Shown: positions 32,740 to 45,099, numbered from the stretch's first letter. The stretch is 64,000 nucleotides of DNA from Chrysaora quinquecirrha (GCA_014526335.1 JACTAT010000001.1:1640111-1704110); one strand, 5' to 3'. Numbers and translations: made by a program. Notes: a model not told the origin generated them from the letters alone.

Positions 32740-35700
32740 AGCCGAGGAAGGGAATTGGGAGCTTCAGCTTGCCTTGTCGGTCGAGGAAGTTTTTGTCTCC
32801 AACGACACGATGAAGAATCTCAGCTGCAATATTCTAGTTCATGGCAGGAACGATTTCTACTTGCTGAATCAAAATTGTAAGATTAAGATTTTCGACCCTT
32901 TTTCTTTCAATTGTTTGTTTTATAACTGTAACTTCTACCTTGTTTTTTGTTTTTTTTTGGCTTGTTGTTGTTTTGGTTTTTGGTTTGATGTTTTTTATGT
33001 CTATGTTTAACTATCAGTTTTCAATTTGTTGCAACTATGTTTCACATTAGAAAAAAGTTGCCATTCTAATGCTGACTGTATTATGTTGTGTATGGGATGA
33101 GGCATTTTTTTCTTTTTGATGTGCTATAATGTATTTATTTTGCTGTAAGTGCAGTCTTGCAAGCCAAGCCAACAGGTTCTCACATGGAAGCACATAAACT
33201 TAAGCCCCTGTATGCTTCAAACCCTAAAAAACCAAACTGAAGCCATACCCTGTATCGAGTCTGCAGATTGTGGCCCATGCACACATACAAAAACAATACA
33301 AAAGAACAATGGAAATGCACTTCTGCATGCATTGGATCTTATCAAGAACTGCCATTCTCTTCAGATTGACCCTGTACCCTACTCATTTCCCTTAAGCTGA
33401 AGACTTTAACCCTAATATTAACACTAGCGATAGCCCATTCAGAACTCTGGTTTCTTTGAGATAACCACCTGCTAGACTACACTATAGTCCTAAGAATTCA
33501 GTAATGGGGACTGCCTTCATTTTACCCCCAGACAAGTATCCCTGGTCATCCAGCCATACAATACAAACACTTGGTTGTATGAAGACTCATGATAGGTGGT
33601 GCATCTGTTTCTGAGCAACTTGAGCAACTCCCAATGCACCCCCTTTTAGAAAAAATCACCACACATTGTAAGGGGGCCTATTATTGGTTTGCAGCTTCAC
33701 AGCTTCGACCCCTATTTTGAGTGCTATTATGGGTTTTGCAATACTTTTTCTACGGTTTGCAGCTTTAGCAAAAGTTTCAGCTTGCATTTTTTGTGTGTAT
33801 TGACATGGGTTAGCAGCCCTTTACATGCGGCTGTGGCTTTTAAGTGGAAAAATGGCTACATACATTGTCTGAATTTCACCATGAATGTGCCTGAAGAGGG
33901 CTCTCATGTGCTAGGAAAAAAACTATGCAAAGTAACCAAGCGATTAAGAGAGCAAATGACTGGATGTCAATTGACTAGCTGCTAGAGCCGCTAGTGTTAT
34001 GTCCACGAGAAATGCTAATCAGCAGTGGCTTATCCATTCATTGGATGACAGATTACAGCTTTGAGCTAATTTTTTCGTGGTTTTGCAGCTTCTGGATCCC
34101 CTATAATAGCCCCCCTATAGGGAAAAAGGAGTAATTCTGATTTTTTTGTTTCAAGGTACAAAAAGCTTGTCCACAATTGGTGTTCCAGTAACTGCATTTC
34201 TGTTTCTTGTTGAGTCTTTTCTGGCCGCAGCTCTTGGTGTTATTATATATTGTAAATACAACAGGTAAATTGTAAAGGAAATATATTTCCATCTTGCATA
34301 GCTTGGCAATGATGCACTGGTATACATGTGTGCAAGAACAAGTTTTAAAAAATCAGTAAAAACGGGCACAACAAGCAAATTTTCTGATGGGCTTGCATTG
34401 ATTTTGCCTGAAATAGAGGAAAAATCAACTTGATTAGTTTCTATTTCTCAAACAGTCAGATTCAGTCATATACTGACAGCTGCACAATGTATTGTGACTC
34501 CAATTTGAAATTTCTGTTGACCCAAATTCGCTGAAATCTATTATGGCAGTAGTTTGATTACCAGTCTCCAAATCTCTGAAGTACTTTCCCTATAACAGTC
34601 TTCTTCATCTATTTTAGTATCAGTATCTTGAATCTCAAAATCCGCATTGCTGCCATTTCAAATACCTGGTGGATTATTTATTATATTTTTGTTGCTTTGA
34701 GGTAAGGAAAGAAAATTTGAATACTGTTGAATGCAATCACCCTGTTTTGTATAAAAATGTCCAATAAACCATGCCTCCTGCCATGATAAACCCTGCCTCC
34801 TGCCATAAAATTGACTTTCACTTCACTCCTTGAAATCTCCTACACTCATTGCTAAGATCTCTATTGTTTCACAGTAATCCCTTGGAAATCCTTTCCTTTC
34901 AACGAGAATCTTGCATGCAAGAATCTTTTGGATGAGTGAAATACCCCTCCTTTTGTAAATGAAAAACTGTGACTTAAAATTACTTTTAAAACAATATGTA
35001 AGCTCTATTCATGTTCAATTTGTTCTTTCTTCTTCTAGATCTGTGTTGAATTGTATCAGATATTCTCTGGCTCATCCACGTGAGGGATTCTTCATATCTG
35101 GTAGGCTTATAAATGTACTAACATCTTAAGGCCTGGCTAAACTAGGAGATATGTCCCATGCGACATTGTCACTCGTGACACATCCCCTCGATGTTTCCCA
35201 GTTTCGCCAGTCACCTCAGAAACTTTGCAGTGGTTGACAAAATTTGTGGCGAGAGATACAAATGTTTCTGGGTGACAACAGAAACATTTCGTGTTTCTTT
35301 GAATTGGGGGAAATGTTTGCTTTCACATATTTAGCCATCGCAGGAAATATGCTGAATACAAGTTGATTGTGACATGATAATGATAATAAAGCTGAGGGTG
35401 TAAAATTTCACCCGGAGTGACTTTTCACGATCAAATCCTTCAAAAATTTTTTGAACTTTTTATTGCCAAAAAATCAAAATCGTAAGAACTAGAGGTATAA
35501 AGAGTTCCCTCAACGTTAAAATAAAGCTGCTGCTATTCCTATGTGAACTGCTACTTTAATGTGTTCTCAAATTCTTTTCTAGACTGGACGCTAGTGACAG
35601 TTGAAGTAAGACGTTGAAAAGTTTCTTCCTTTCTATCTTGTCTATGCTTTAAATCTAGAACTTCTGAAAAAAATTTCGTTTCATTTTGAAAACTCGTATT

Positions 35701-38700
35701 TTACCGATCCTATTGGATTAATCTAATCCTTATCTTTTTTAAAAAGGTTTTGATTTTATGTTTTGGACTAAATTATCAACGAAAGTACAGATCATCAGGT
35801 TGGTAGATGGACCATGTAGGTGACATTAAGAACATTTTTTCATGTATTCGTTTTTTTAGTCAGGTCTCAATTAAAGGGCTGATTATCTGAGAGTTTTCAA
35901 CCCGGTTAAACGGGCTGCTAGCTCATTCATCATCTCCAGTCATCTCTCTGCAAAATTTCCTTTGCGATTACATGAGATAATTTCAGCCCAAGTTGAAAAC
36001 TTAGCCTGGGCTGGCAATCCAGCCTTCCTTCACCTAGGCGGGCTAGGGTTGCCAGGTCGCTTGAACAGGCTGAAATTTCTCATGTAATCGCAAATTTTTT
36101 CTAGCCCAGGGTGAGAACCTTCTTTGCGCAAGCCCAGTTTGACTCTGGCTACAGTTTGGTGCCAAAACATTTCATTATTGCAGCCCGGCTGGAAAGGTTA
36201 ATATAATTGCATGCCAATTTCAGCCCGGCTAACTCTGCTGAAATTCCAGCCCGGGCTTAAAACTCTCTTTCCGCAAGCCCAGTATGACTGCGGCTTTAGT
36301 TTCGTGCCAAAATTTTTCAATTTTGGTGCATTTGTCTTACGTATTCCATTTCAGCCCGGCTGGAAACGTTCTCATAATTGCATGCCAATTTCAGCCCGGC
36401 TAACTCAGCTGAAATTCCAGCCCAGGCGGAAAACCCTCATATAATCAGCCCCTAGATCGTAGAGTGTTACAGATTGTTGAAAAATTTGGCTGATTTTCTC
36501 TGTGATTAGCGGAAACTTCTGTATCTGCTACTCTTTGTCATCATTGTCAAATGGTAGTTCTACGAAAATCGACCTTTGGGAACAAATAGCTATCTATCCG
36601 TTGTTCGGAGGCGCCCGTTATATAGAGGTGTACGTTGTATAGAGGTTTCCGAGTTCATTTCTTGTAAAAACCAACCTCCACACAGCGGACTGCTCCCTAA
36701 GTTTCATGTAAGTTCCACTATATATATATATACCTTTGTCCGTCTAAAGTAATTCTAATCTAAAAATCTCTTTTTTTTAGCTCAGATCAATGATGAAATT
36801 GATAGATACAGTAAATCAGATACCAGAAATCAACGATTGTCGTTCAGGAAAGCTGTTTTCAGGGTACGTAACGATGGCTTCGTCATTAAAACACTACACA
36901 CCCGAGACAGTGGATTCCTACTCTTAGTAGGCGGGGGAGGGTTTGAACTGCAGTCAGGATCTAATTGGCGGGGGTCGCAATAAATTGGGGGGGGGGTCGG
37001 ACTTTGTTTGAGAAACCTTAGTCAGGAAACTGCTGAATTAATTTATTACCTTATTAATTTGTCTATTTACTCTTTAGACTTTGGCATCAAGTGGGAGTCT
37101 CCTATCATTGTTCGCCTTGGTGACATTTATTTCCATTGCTATGTTCGCAATCACTAAAGAGTAAGTTTCTTATCGTCATTTTTTCTCCTTCTTCTTCGTC
37201 TCTTTCTGTTGTACTTGTTCTTCTGTTTCTTGCGCTTCTTCTACTGCTGCTGCTGCTGCTTCTTCTCCTTCTTCTTCTTCATAATCATGTTATTTTTCGG
37301 CTTCTTCTTCTTCTCCCCCCTCCTCTTCTCTGCTTCCTCTTTTTTGTGTTTCTTATTCTCCTTCTTCGTCTCTTTCTTGTTCTTGTTCTTGTTCTTGTTC
37401 TGCTTCTTCTACGTCTTCTGCTGCTGCTTCCTCCCTGCTCTTCTTCTTCTTCTAATCATCTTATTTTTCTGCTTCTTCTTCTTCCTCCTCTTTTCTACTT
37501 CTTCTTTTTTATGTTTCTTCTTCTCTTTCTTCGTTTCTTTCTTCTTCTTGTTCTTCCTCTTCTGCTTCTTCCCCTCTTCTTCTTCTTTTTAATCATCTTT
37601 TTTCTGCTTCTTCTTCTCCTCCTCTTCTCTGCTTCTTCTTTTTATGTTTCTTCTTCTCTTTCTTCGTTTCTTTCTTCTTCTTTTTCTTTTTTTTTCTGCT
37701 TCTTCTTCGCTTGCTTCTTCTTCTTCTTCTTCTTCTTCATAGTCATCTAGTTTTTCCTGCTTCTTCTTCTTCCTCCTCTTCTCTGCTTCTTCTTTTTTAT
37801 GTTCTTCTTCTCCTTCTTCGTTTCTTTCTTCTTCTTTTTCTTCTTCTTCTGCCTCTTCTTCGCGTCTTTTTTCTTCTTGTTTTTCTTCTTCTACGTCTTC
37901 TGCTGCTGCTTCTTCTTCTTTATTTTCTGCACGCGTCAGCTGTCCTCCTCTGACAATGACCCTTGGGAAGTGCAATCGAGTACATATGAATCAACAAACT
38001 ATTGTCATCTTTGATTTTTATTGATAAAGATGTTTAAGCTTCTTTCTATATTTTCACCATTTTTAAAACGGTTTCTTACGAGGTATTGTATGTTAATAAC
38101 ATGGGTGCATGACTTTTTTCTAGGTCTGATAATACAATTAAATGGTTTTGGATCTATTTTGGTTTTTCTGCAGCCTTTCATGCCACAGCATTGTTTCTCG
38201 CATTGATTATTTGGTGCAAAACATCAACTGATGGGCCTAGTATCATTATGAAGGTAGTGGTGTTGTTTTTATCTGTAGCCACCTCGTCTTGCGTCTTGTC
38301 ACTATTATATATTTATAGGCTGTGAGAAGTGGTTATTTTCTAGGAGGTAACTTGTCTCTCATTTAATTAGTCAAAAGAGCCATACAGATAAACAGTTTAT
38401 GGAGTTTTAGGCACTTGCCAATCCATCAGACAACATTTGCCAAACATTTGAAATCAGCTTCTCAAGAACTTTGCGACTGGCCTTGTCCCACCACAATGCT
38501 CCTAAAAATATCTGCTTTTGGCAAACGAAATAATTTTTGGAGCTTTTTCAACATCACTCAACGAATAATTCATGCTTGTCCGGCAATTTTTGTAACGTGG
38601 TCAAATTTCGAACATCGCTTGATACGCGAATTCATCATTAGGCAATGGCCTAACAACCCTGACCATTTGGTTGTAAAACATGTGCAGGAGAGCCCATAGA

Positions 38701-41700
38701 GGTAATTTAAATGAGCGGTCAAGGCATGCGGTTCACGATCGCAAGGCTTGCTTGTTCGAGTCCTGTTGGGACTACTTGCCACAAGCCTAAAGTCAGCTCT
38801 GCTGCCCATCCTTCGTAGGTCGGTAAATGAGTCCCCATGGTATTCATGCTAGAATATCCTGGGAGCACATTCTTTAGATCAACATCAGCTCTTGTAAACG
38901 TTACCCCTGATCTGCGTTTGCAAATATAAATTGTTTGTTTGATGCTTTTTTACCATGAGAAACGACGATTAGTAGAACCATTAAGTTGCTGACAAAGGGC
39001 AAATCTATAGTTTTATTCATCACTGTTCCTTAAATTATAATGTGTTTATTTTCCTCACAACTTAGATTTTGCTCTTCTGTTCCATCTTGTTGATGATTCC
39101 GTCCGACATACCGATGTTCATTTGGAATGTATGTGCAGAAATTCACTGTAAGTATTTCAATCTATAAAAAAAGAAAAGTAGGGAATTATGGTAGGCTTAA
39201 GTTTTTTCTATCCAATGCAATCATTCCATTCAATCCAGCAATACTCTTATGGTTTTATTCTTCCAGCATCATTTTACCAATTTTTCTTCGCCTGGATTAT
39301 TTCTCCCCGGTGTTATTTGTACAACGTTATTCTTAGGGGTATTCTTCCCGAATTACCATATTTTGTCCTCTAGGTGCTATCTTCCAGTCATATTCTTCCA
39401 GCTTATCCATTCAGTATATTCTTCCAGCATCAGTCGACCATGGTTGCTTTTCAAGCTTTTTTCAAAGGCAAAATTCTTCCAGTTTTATTCCTCAAATTTA
39501 TTCTTTTAATGGTACTAGTAATATTTTTCCAGCGTTATCTTTCAGCTTTATTCTTCCAGCTTTTTTATTCCAGCATAATTCTTCAAAAGTTTTCCTTCTG
39601 GTCTTATCTTCTAGTGTTTTTACAGTGTTATTTTTCCATCGTTATTTTGAGGGTTATTTTCCAGCGTTATCTGTCAGCTTTTATTCTTCAAGCATTATAT
39701 TCTTGTAGTGCTATTCTTCCAGCGTCATCTTTTCATTGTTTTTCTTCCAGCGTTATGCTGCCAGCGTTATTCTTTAGGATTATTTGTCCAGCGTTACTAT
39801 GTAGTGTTATTCATCCAGTCTTATTTTTCTGCTTTATTCTTCCAGCATTAGTCTTGTAGTGCCATTCTTTCAGATTCTTTCAGATTCTCCCAGCGTTTTT
39901 CGGCTGGTCTTATCTTCCAGTGTTATTTTCAGCGTTTTTCTTCCAGCGTTATTTTCAGGGTTTATTCTTCCAGCATTTTCTGTCGGCTTCTGTTCTTCAA
40001 GCATTATTCTTCTAATGCTATTCTTTCAGCGCCATTCTTTCATGGTTGTTCTATCAGCGTTTTTCTTCTCGTGTTATTGTTCAAGCGTTATTCTTCTAGT
40101 GCGATTGTTCCAACTTCTGCTTTATTCTTCCAGCATTAGCCTTCTTATGTTATTCTTCAGTATTGCTGGCGTTTTTCTTCAGCACTATTTTTCCACTGTT
40201 ATTCTTCAAGGTTATTCTTCCAGCGTTGCTAGTGTTATTCTTCTAGCCTTACTTTTCTGCTTTATTCTTCCAGCATTAGTCTTCTTATGTATTTCTTCCA
40301 GCATCATTCTACCAGTATTGCTAGAGTTTTTTCTTCAAGGTTATTCTTACAGCTCTTATAGTGTATTTTTGCATTGTCATTCTTCCTGGTTTATCCTTTC
40401 GAAGTTGTTTATGTTCTTCTTCCGGGGCGTTGTCCCGTTTAGTTCTTCCAGCTTTTTCTTCAAGCATTATTCTTCCAGCTTCTTTCTTTCGGTCTTGGTC
40501 TTGATTCCTTTTTGTCCTTCGAGGGTTATTCTTCCAATTTCACTAGTTTTTGTTTTCTTCTAGTGTCATTCTTCCTACTTTATCTTCCAAATGTTATGTT
40601 CATCCAATTCTTCCTTGTTTTATCCTCTTAACGTGATAAGCCTGTTTAACTACTCGAGCTCTTTCTGCGAGCTCAATTCTTCCAGCATTATTATTTCAGT
40701 TCTGTTCTTATCCCTGTTTTACCCTTTTGAAGTTATTCTTCCGATGTTGCTACTATTCTTCTTCAGTCTTATCTTTTGTTTGATTCTTGTTTGTTTGTCA
40801 TTCTAACTGTTTTATCTTTCCAATGTCACCCTAGCGTTATTCTAGCTTCGCTAGTTCTAACTTTGTTAGTGCTGTTCTAGCGTTATTAGTGTTACTAGCG
40901 TTTCCTTCTATCCGCCCAGCCTTATATTTCTTCATCATTGCCTTCATATTCAATCTTTCCAGCCTTCTCTCCCAGCATTATTCCTCCAGTTTTATTCTCG
41001 AAACTTCTTTCTTTCAGCCTTATTCTTCAAGCCTTATCCTTCCGAGTTCTCCTTCTCACATTCCCGCCGGGTACAATTATACAAGACGTGCCACCAAAAT
41101 GGGCAACCTTTTCAGCAACAATTTCCCTAGATTTTGGTTTGTTTTTCGCAGAGAATCTCGACACATGAGTATTTGAATATAACAGATCTTTTAGACGTGC
41201 GTTGCTTTTCATTTTTCGCGTTTAGAGTCAATTTTACGAAGCTGATCGATTAAATGCGTTTTAGTCCTTTTTGACCAGTTAGAGTTGTCTCAGGTGTTAA
41301 ATTGGGTCCACGTAGTTAAGGTATTTGTAGAGATGGGTAGGAATTTTTTTTGTTTTTCTAAACATGGCTCAGCACAAGTAACAGAATTCATTCAGAACTC
41401 CTATGTAGACAGTTGGATTTGGAAAACATGGGTGGCACGTCTTTTCTTTTGAACGATGAAGTACACTCCCGGGCTCACATTACTGTGCATTTAAGTGCTT
41501 TTTTTCATCATCCAATTTTTCCTTTGCAGATTTCTTTTCTATATCTTCTCCCGTAAAGTTCAATGTTTTGTTTTTCAAGGTATGAGCAGCTTTCTTACTT
41601 TGTTTGATGTTTGGATTTTGCTGAAAATTGTTGCTTCTGTCATGCTTTTTCTGGCCGTTCGATTGGAGTTTCTTAGACTACAACAGGTAGGTAGCATATC

Positions 41701-42945
41701 AGCTCATTTAAAACCTTTTTTTTTAAGAGCATTATCGTTTTCAGTTCAGTCTGTCTGTGTTTATTTATTTTGATCTCACTGTTAGAAAGATAAATGAATG
41801 CTTCTTGCTGAAGTTCTGCTCTTAATCTCAGGGTAAAATGCAAGGAAGACAAATCTGTTTGTTTGTACTTTTCATGCTAATAATACACTATATACAAATG
41901 CTTCGTACGACAATCCAGTGTGATGCAAAATGATACAGACAAATTCAAGAGTTTCGAGTTACGGTCCTCTTGATACATGTCTGTTCTCTATGAAGCCCCT
42001 TTCGTAAATAACCAAACAGTTGAGATGATTAACTGTTATAATATAACACGTATTTCTATACATTTCCTGTTATGGTATGCCTATGTCACCTTAATTCCGT
42101 TTCCGCCACGTGCAAACTATGATTTCTATAGGCTGATCTATGAATATTCACATGCTGACTAATGATGGGTAAATGGTGCTAACTGTCATCTAAAAACTTC
42201 ACAACACTCACTTTCCCACTTTTGTAATTTCAGTTGGGATTGAATTCCCTGTTTGGTTGCATTTACATCTATATGAAAACGGTATTAAATCCTGTCGATT
42301 TAAGAACTTGGCCAAACTATCAAACATTGATTGTCACAACAGTTGAAATTTGCTCATCAAGCAATGTTTGAATGTTTGGCTAAAGAACCACAAAGAACCA
42401 CGTCACGAAACACTGCTCGACAAGTAAGCATGGATATGCAGAATTCTTTTGCTTGATGCAAGCGAAAAATGTTTGACAAGCTGACGACCTGGCCAAGCGG
42501 TAAAACATTGCTTTGCAAGCGAATTTTAATGTTTGGCAAATAATGTTTAATCGTTTTTCCATGGCCTAATGGGCGTTTTGCTGTGTTGAGTAAGAATTAT
42601 GCCCAAGCCAAACGATTAAACACTATTTATCAAGCATTTCAAATTTGCTTTGCAAGCAATGTTTGACCGTTTGGCCATGTCGAAAAATTCAGATTCCAGT
42701 CGTTCTGCAATACTTAGAATATATTGGAATGTAACTCAGATCCGCAATCGGATGCAATCGGATTAAATCCGGTATACTCCATACGTCATATATGGATGCC
42801 CTACCGTCAAGTCTCTGATTATGTGTAGCTATATTATAGTTTAGTGTGGCTCTTTAGACTTTCTCTGGAGTTAAGAACGTATTTTTTCTTGTTTTAGGAG
42901 TGTCAATGGGCCATGCTTAACGAAGTCCAAAGATTCAGCTTTTGA
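32740..42945 (+). CDS. Seven-transmembrane protein with N-terminal ectodomain, 5' incomplete
   Basis: Exons: 32740-32876, 34156-34264, 34618-34701, 35039-35100, 35583-35605, 35747-35798, 36781-36863, 37078-37160, 38124-38253, 39066-39147, 41580-41686, 42234-42281, 42898-42945. Phases join to 348 residues before a TGA. The first part has three N-glycosylation sequons (NDT, NLS, NCT) and paired cysteines, so it is probably extracellular. Seven hydrophobic segments follow: GVPVTAFLFLVESFLAAALG, ISNTWWIIYYIFVAL, WTLVTVEVLILCFGL, LLSLFALVTFISIAMF, WFWIYFGFSAAFHATALFLA, ILLFCSILLMIPSDIPMFIW and VWILLKIVASVMLFLAV. The KIRI segment before helix 2 and the overall order recall TPRA1/THH1-TOM1-type 7TM proteins, but the resemblance is weak. 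I do not assign a family or function. The fifth exon is only 23 nt. Exon 41580 was chosen over an upstream AG at 41530 because only it keeps the frame open. Confidence 0.75.
35876..36451. mobile_element. Inverted-repeat element rich in CAGCCCGGCT
   Basis: The left end GGGCTGATTATCTGAGAGTT is complementary to the right end AACCCTCATATAATCAGCCC. The interior repeats TTTCAGCCCGGCTGGAAA-type blocks in both orientations (for example near 36180, 36225 and 36355). It lies in an intron of the 7TM gene. I see no clear target duplication and no transposase. Confidence 0.65.
37180..37930. repeat. Polypyrimidine (TTC)n tract, about 750 bp
   Basis: Nearly uninterrupted C/T on the plus strand (TTCTTCTTCTCC-type) starts about 20 bp after the donor of the exon ending at 37160. 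Long open frames on both strands (Leu/Phe/Ser-rich or Glu/Lys-rich) follow from composition alone and are not genes. Confidence 0.92.
38405..38690. mobile_element. CAAACATTG-family element (decayed)
   Basis: Contains CCAAACATTTGAAATC, CAATTTTTGTAACGTGG and CGAACATCGCTTGATACGCG, diverged versions of the family's motifs, in a 7TM-gene intron. Confidence 0.55.
38692..38935 (+). mobile_element. tRNA-derived SINE family 2
   Basis: A head with GCGGTCAAGGCATGCGG and the B-box-like TTGTTCGAGTCCTGTTGG is followed by the family body (CCACAAGCCTAAAGTCAG, AGGTCGGTAAATGAGTCC, ACCCCTGATCTGCG) and an A-rich end. Confidence 0.6.
39230..41045. repeat. Degenerate satellite of TTATTCTTCCAGCG units, about 1.8 kb
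   Basis: Units of 14-30 bp built on ATTCTTCCAGCGTT are repeated across the intron between exons 39066-39147 and 41580-41686. Because stop codons are rare in the unit, frames of 161 and 234 codons appear (39374-39859 and 39859-40563), rich in Phe, Ser and Leu. They have no domain, conserved residues or gene context, and I do not call them genes. Confidence 0.85.
41063..41473. mobile_element. CCCGGG-ended MITE, copy 3 (411 bp)
   Basis: It begins CCCGCCGGGTACAATTATAC and ends GTACACTCCCGGG. Perfect octamer duplications CTCACATT flank it (41055-41062 and 41474-41481). It is the most diverged of the three copies; subterminal GACGTGCCACC and GGGTGGCACGTC are still recognisable. Confidence 0.9.
42295..42690. 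mobile_element. CAAACATTG-family element
   Basis: Begins near AACTTGGCCAAACTATCAAA and ends TTTGACCGTTTGGCCATG. Inside are alternating CAAGCAATGTTT and GTCACGAAACACTGC motifs. It lies in the last intron of the 7TM gene. Confidence 0.65.
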
Positions 42946-43266
42946 ACTCATTAACACTGACGATTGCTTTAAGTATGTGCTTTAAGAATACTTTTGATAA
43001 CTGCAAATAGGGACGCTAAGGATTTACTGTCGACGCAATACAGTGAAGGTCTCTTCAAAAGGCCAGGTTCATATCGACACTGCGCACAGTCAGAACTAGC
43101 TGTAGCGTTTTGGGCTCTTTGGATGGAGTGAGAGAGAGACACAGCCTGAGGCAAAGCCCGAGGGCCTAAGCCTCGATAGAATAAGACCACAATTTCTTGT
43201 GACTGATTTCTATCCTTTTATCAACGAACTCCTCTAGCATACATATTCACATCGTTTTAAAATGTT

Positions 43267-43272
43267 AATAAA
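43267..43272 (+). promoter_or_regulatory. Candidate poly(A) signal AATAAA
   Basis: A canonical hexamer lies about 320 bp after the TGA of the 7TM gene. Position and motif fit a 3' end signal, but no transcript data support it. Confidence 0.4.
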
Positions 43273-44189
43273 CAATAGCTGGAAACACACACTAGGATGT
43301 TACACATAGTATGTGGATATTTGGCACCAATGGCGAGAAATCCAAATTATCACACATTAAACTTTACCACAACTGACCCGTAGAAATAAGCGCCGTGGCA
43401 ACTAGATGTAAACTTGTTCCTTTTGACAGCAACGAATCAGCCCAGAGTTCCAGAAAGTTGGGCATTTTCTATTTCTGCGATAACTGATTCCCGGCATTCG
43501 CAGTCGACATGAGCACTTTTGCGTCGTCCACAATCAACTGTATCCTATGAGTTCTGACTAGTCATTGACATGTCGACATGAGTTAGCAGTTGCAACTATT
43601 TGGCGTTGGTTCCATCTTTTCGTAGGGCGACATAAGTCTGGCTTTAGAAGCCTCTCTAAATGCGTTATCGCTGGTGATGGGAGGGCGTATTAGGAAAGCT
43701 TTAAGTCAATTAGAGCTGCTCTTTCTCCCCTAAAAAATGCTTATGAGGGAAAGGAAAAAGGGTTTCTAAACCGAAATCTGTATGCTTTGTGAACGAAGTC
43801 TAAAACATGAAGATTTCTGGACGTTCTTGACAATGACAGCCCCTGAGTAACTGGTCAATTTGCAATAAGAATGCCTCTTATGATCAAAACCTCTTGATTT
43901 TTCCCCCTCCATTCCTATACTGTTTTCCTTGAAAGCTGGTTCTTTCGCAACAACTTTTACTATTACAAAACCTTTTTTATTTCATTGCATTCGACATTTT
44001 TATTAAGTTTCTGTCTCATGTTATCTAAGTTTTTAGGGCAATATTTTTTTAGTTTTATGAACTTCGTTTTAATTAAAGTTAAATCTATCTTAATATAATT
44101 CTTTAGGTGTGCACAAAGTTTATAAGAAGCAAAAAAGTTAAGCACTTAAGCTTTGTATTGTTCATTAAAAATAAGAACTGCAATTTTCA

Positions 44190-44400
44190 GAAAGCTTGCA
44201 AGCAAGCAAGCTGATAAGCGATCCATATTTGTTGTCACTCAGGTCGATGCTGCTTGCAAGTATGCAGCCAACGTGGACCTGAATTGTAAGCCCTTTGGAT
44301 GGTATATTCTAGACAGAATGACCGGGGTATACTTGGGCGTGGGGTATACTGATTTTCTGACCTCGGAAGGATTAAAGGCCATTTCACTCATGGGAGTGGG
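44190..44400 (+). mobile_element. SINE family 2 remnant
   Basis: It has an ACGTGGACCTGAATTGTAAG segment, a TATTCTAGACAGAATGACCG block and a TGACCTCGGAAGG block, matching diverged parts of the family seen at 24470-24790. Confidence 0.35.
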
Positions 44401-44404
44401 ATTG

Positions 44405-45060
44405 CCATAGTAAAGGTACGGTTACCTAAACATGTCCCGACCTCAAGGGTATACTTTTTTGGAGTTCTAATCTTTCAAAGGATATATTTTTGCAGTTTTG
44501 GTCTCCACGGTCTAGCCAAGGTTACTCGGCAATATTTTTTCTTGGGAACGATCATGCTTTCGGCTTACGCAGTCCGGTCAAGGGTACCACTTCCTGAAAT
44601 GGCTTGAATAGCTTAGAAAGGGCTCGAACGGCTGGGAAATGAACCTAAACAAGGGTATCCATCATTGTTCGCTATTGGGGGGTTGTTCTTCTATAGTAAA
44701 GGTACCTGGGGATGTGCCGCGCTGAGGGTATACTTTTTCGGCCTTTAGCCTAAGGTATTTTTTTCACAAATTTGGTCTATAGCCAAGGGAACCAACTTTA
44801 GCAATATTGATATGGAGAATTGTCATGCTTTCAGCTTTTGTAGGCTTGGGAAGTGAAAATTTCATCCTACCCATTTTTTAAAAAAAGATAAAAGAAACAA
44901 GTCGATCTTTGAAATTTCCGACTTAGGGCCAACAATTGCGTGCATTTTAGTTTAGCCAAGGGTATCATTCGATAGAAATTGGTCTAGCAATGGATACAAG
45001 TTTCTCGGAAAAATAAGTCTAGCCAACGGTACCATTTTGAATATGATGGCGTCACACCCC
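44405..45060. repeat. Tandem duplication, unit about 285 bp
   Basis: Two similar segments start at about 44407 and 44693 with AGTAAAGGTAC and share GAGGGTATACTTTTT or AAGGGTATACTTTTT, followed by a TCTAGCCAAGG-type block. A third partial run of GTCTAGCCAACGGTACC motifs follows to 45060. No coding content. Confidence 0.55.
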
Positions 45061-45099
45061 TACTCAAAATTTAGCCAGTCTGAACCCCCATTTGAAAGT

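Noticed and set aside
37136..37975. Frames of 204, 128 and 127 codons over the pyrimidine tract
   Set aside because: They are products of TTC/CTT or GAA composition with no start context, domain or unique sequence.
39374..40563. Frames of 161 and 234 codons rich in Phe, Ser and Leu
   Set aside because: They follow from repeated TTCCAGC units; the repeat period is seen in the peptide, and no conserved protein feature is present.
41530..41579. Alternative exon start at the AG near 41530 of the 7TM gene
   Set aside because: With the phase set by the previous exon it runs into TGA after the FFK residues; the acceptor at 41579 keeps the frame and the last transmembrane helix.
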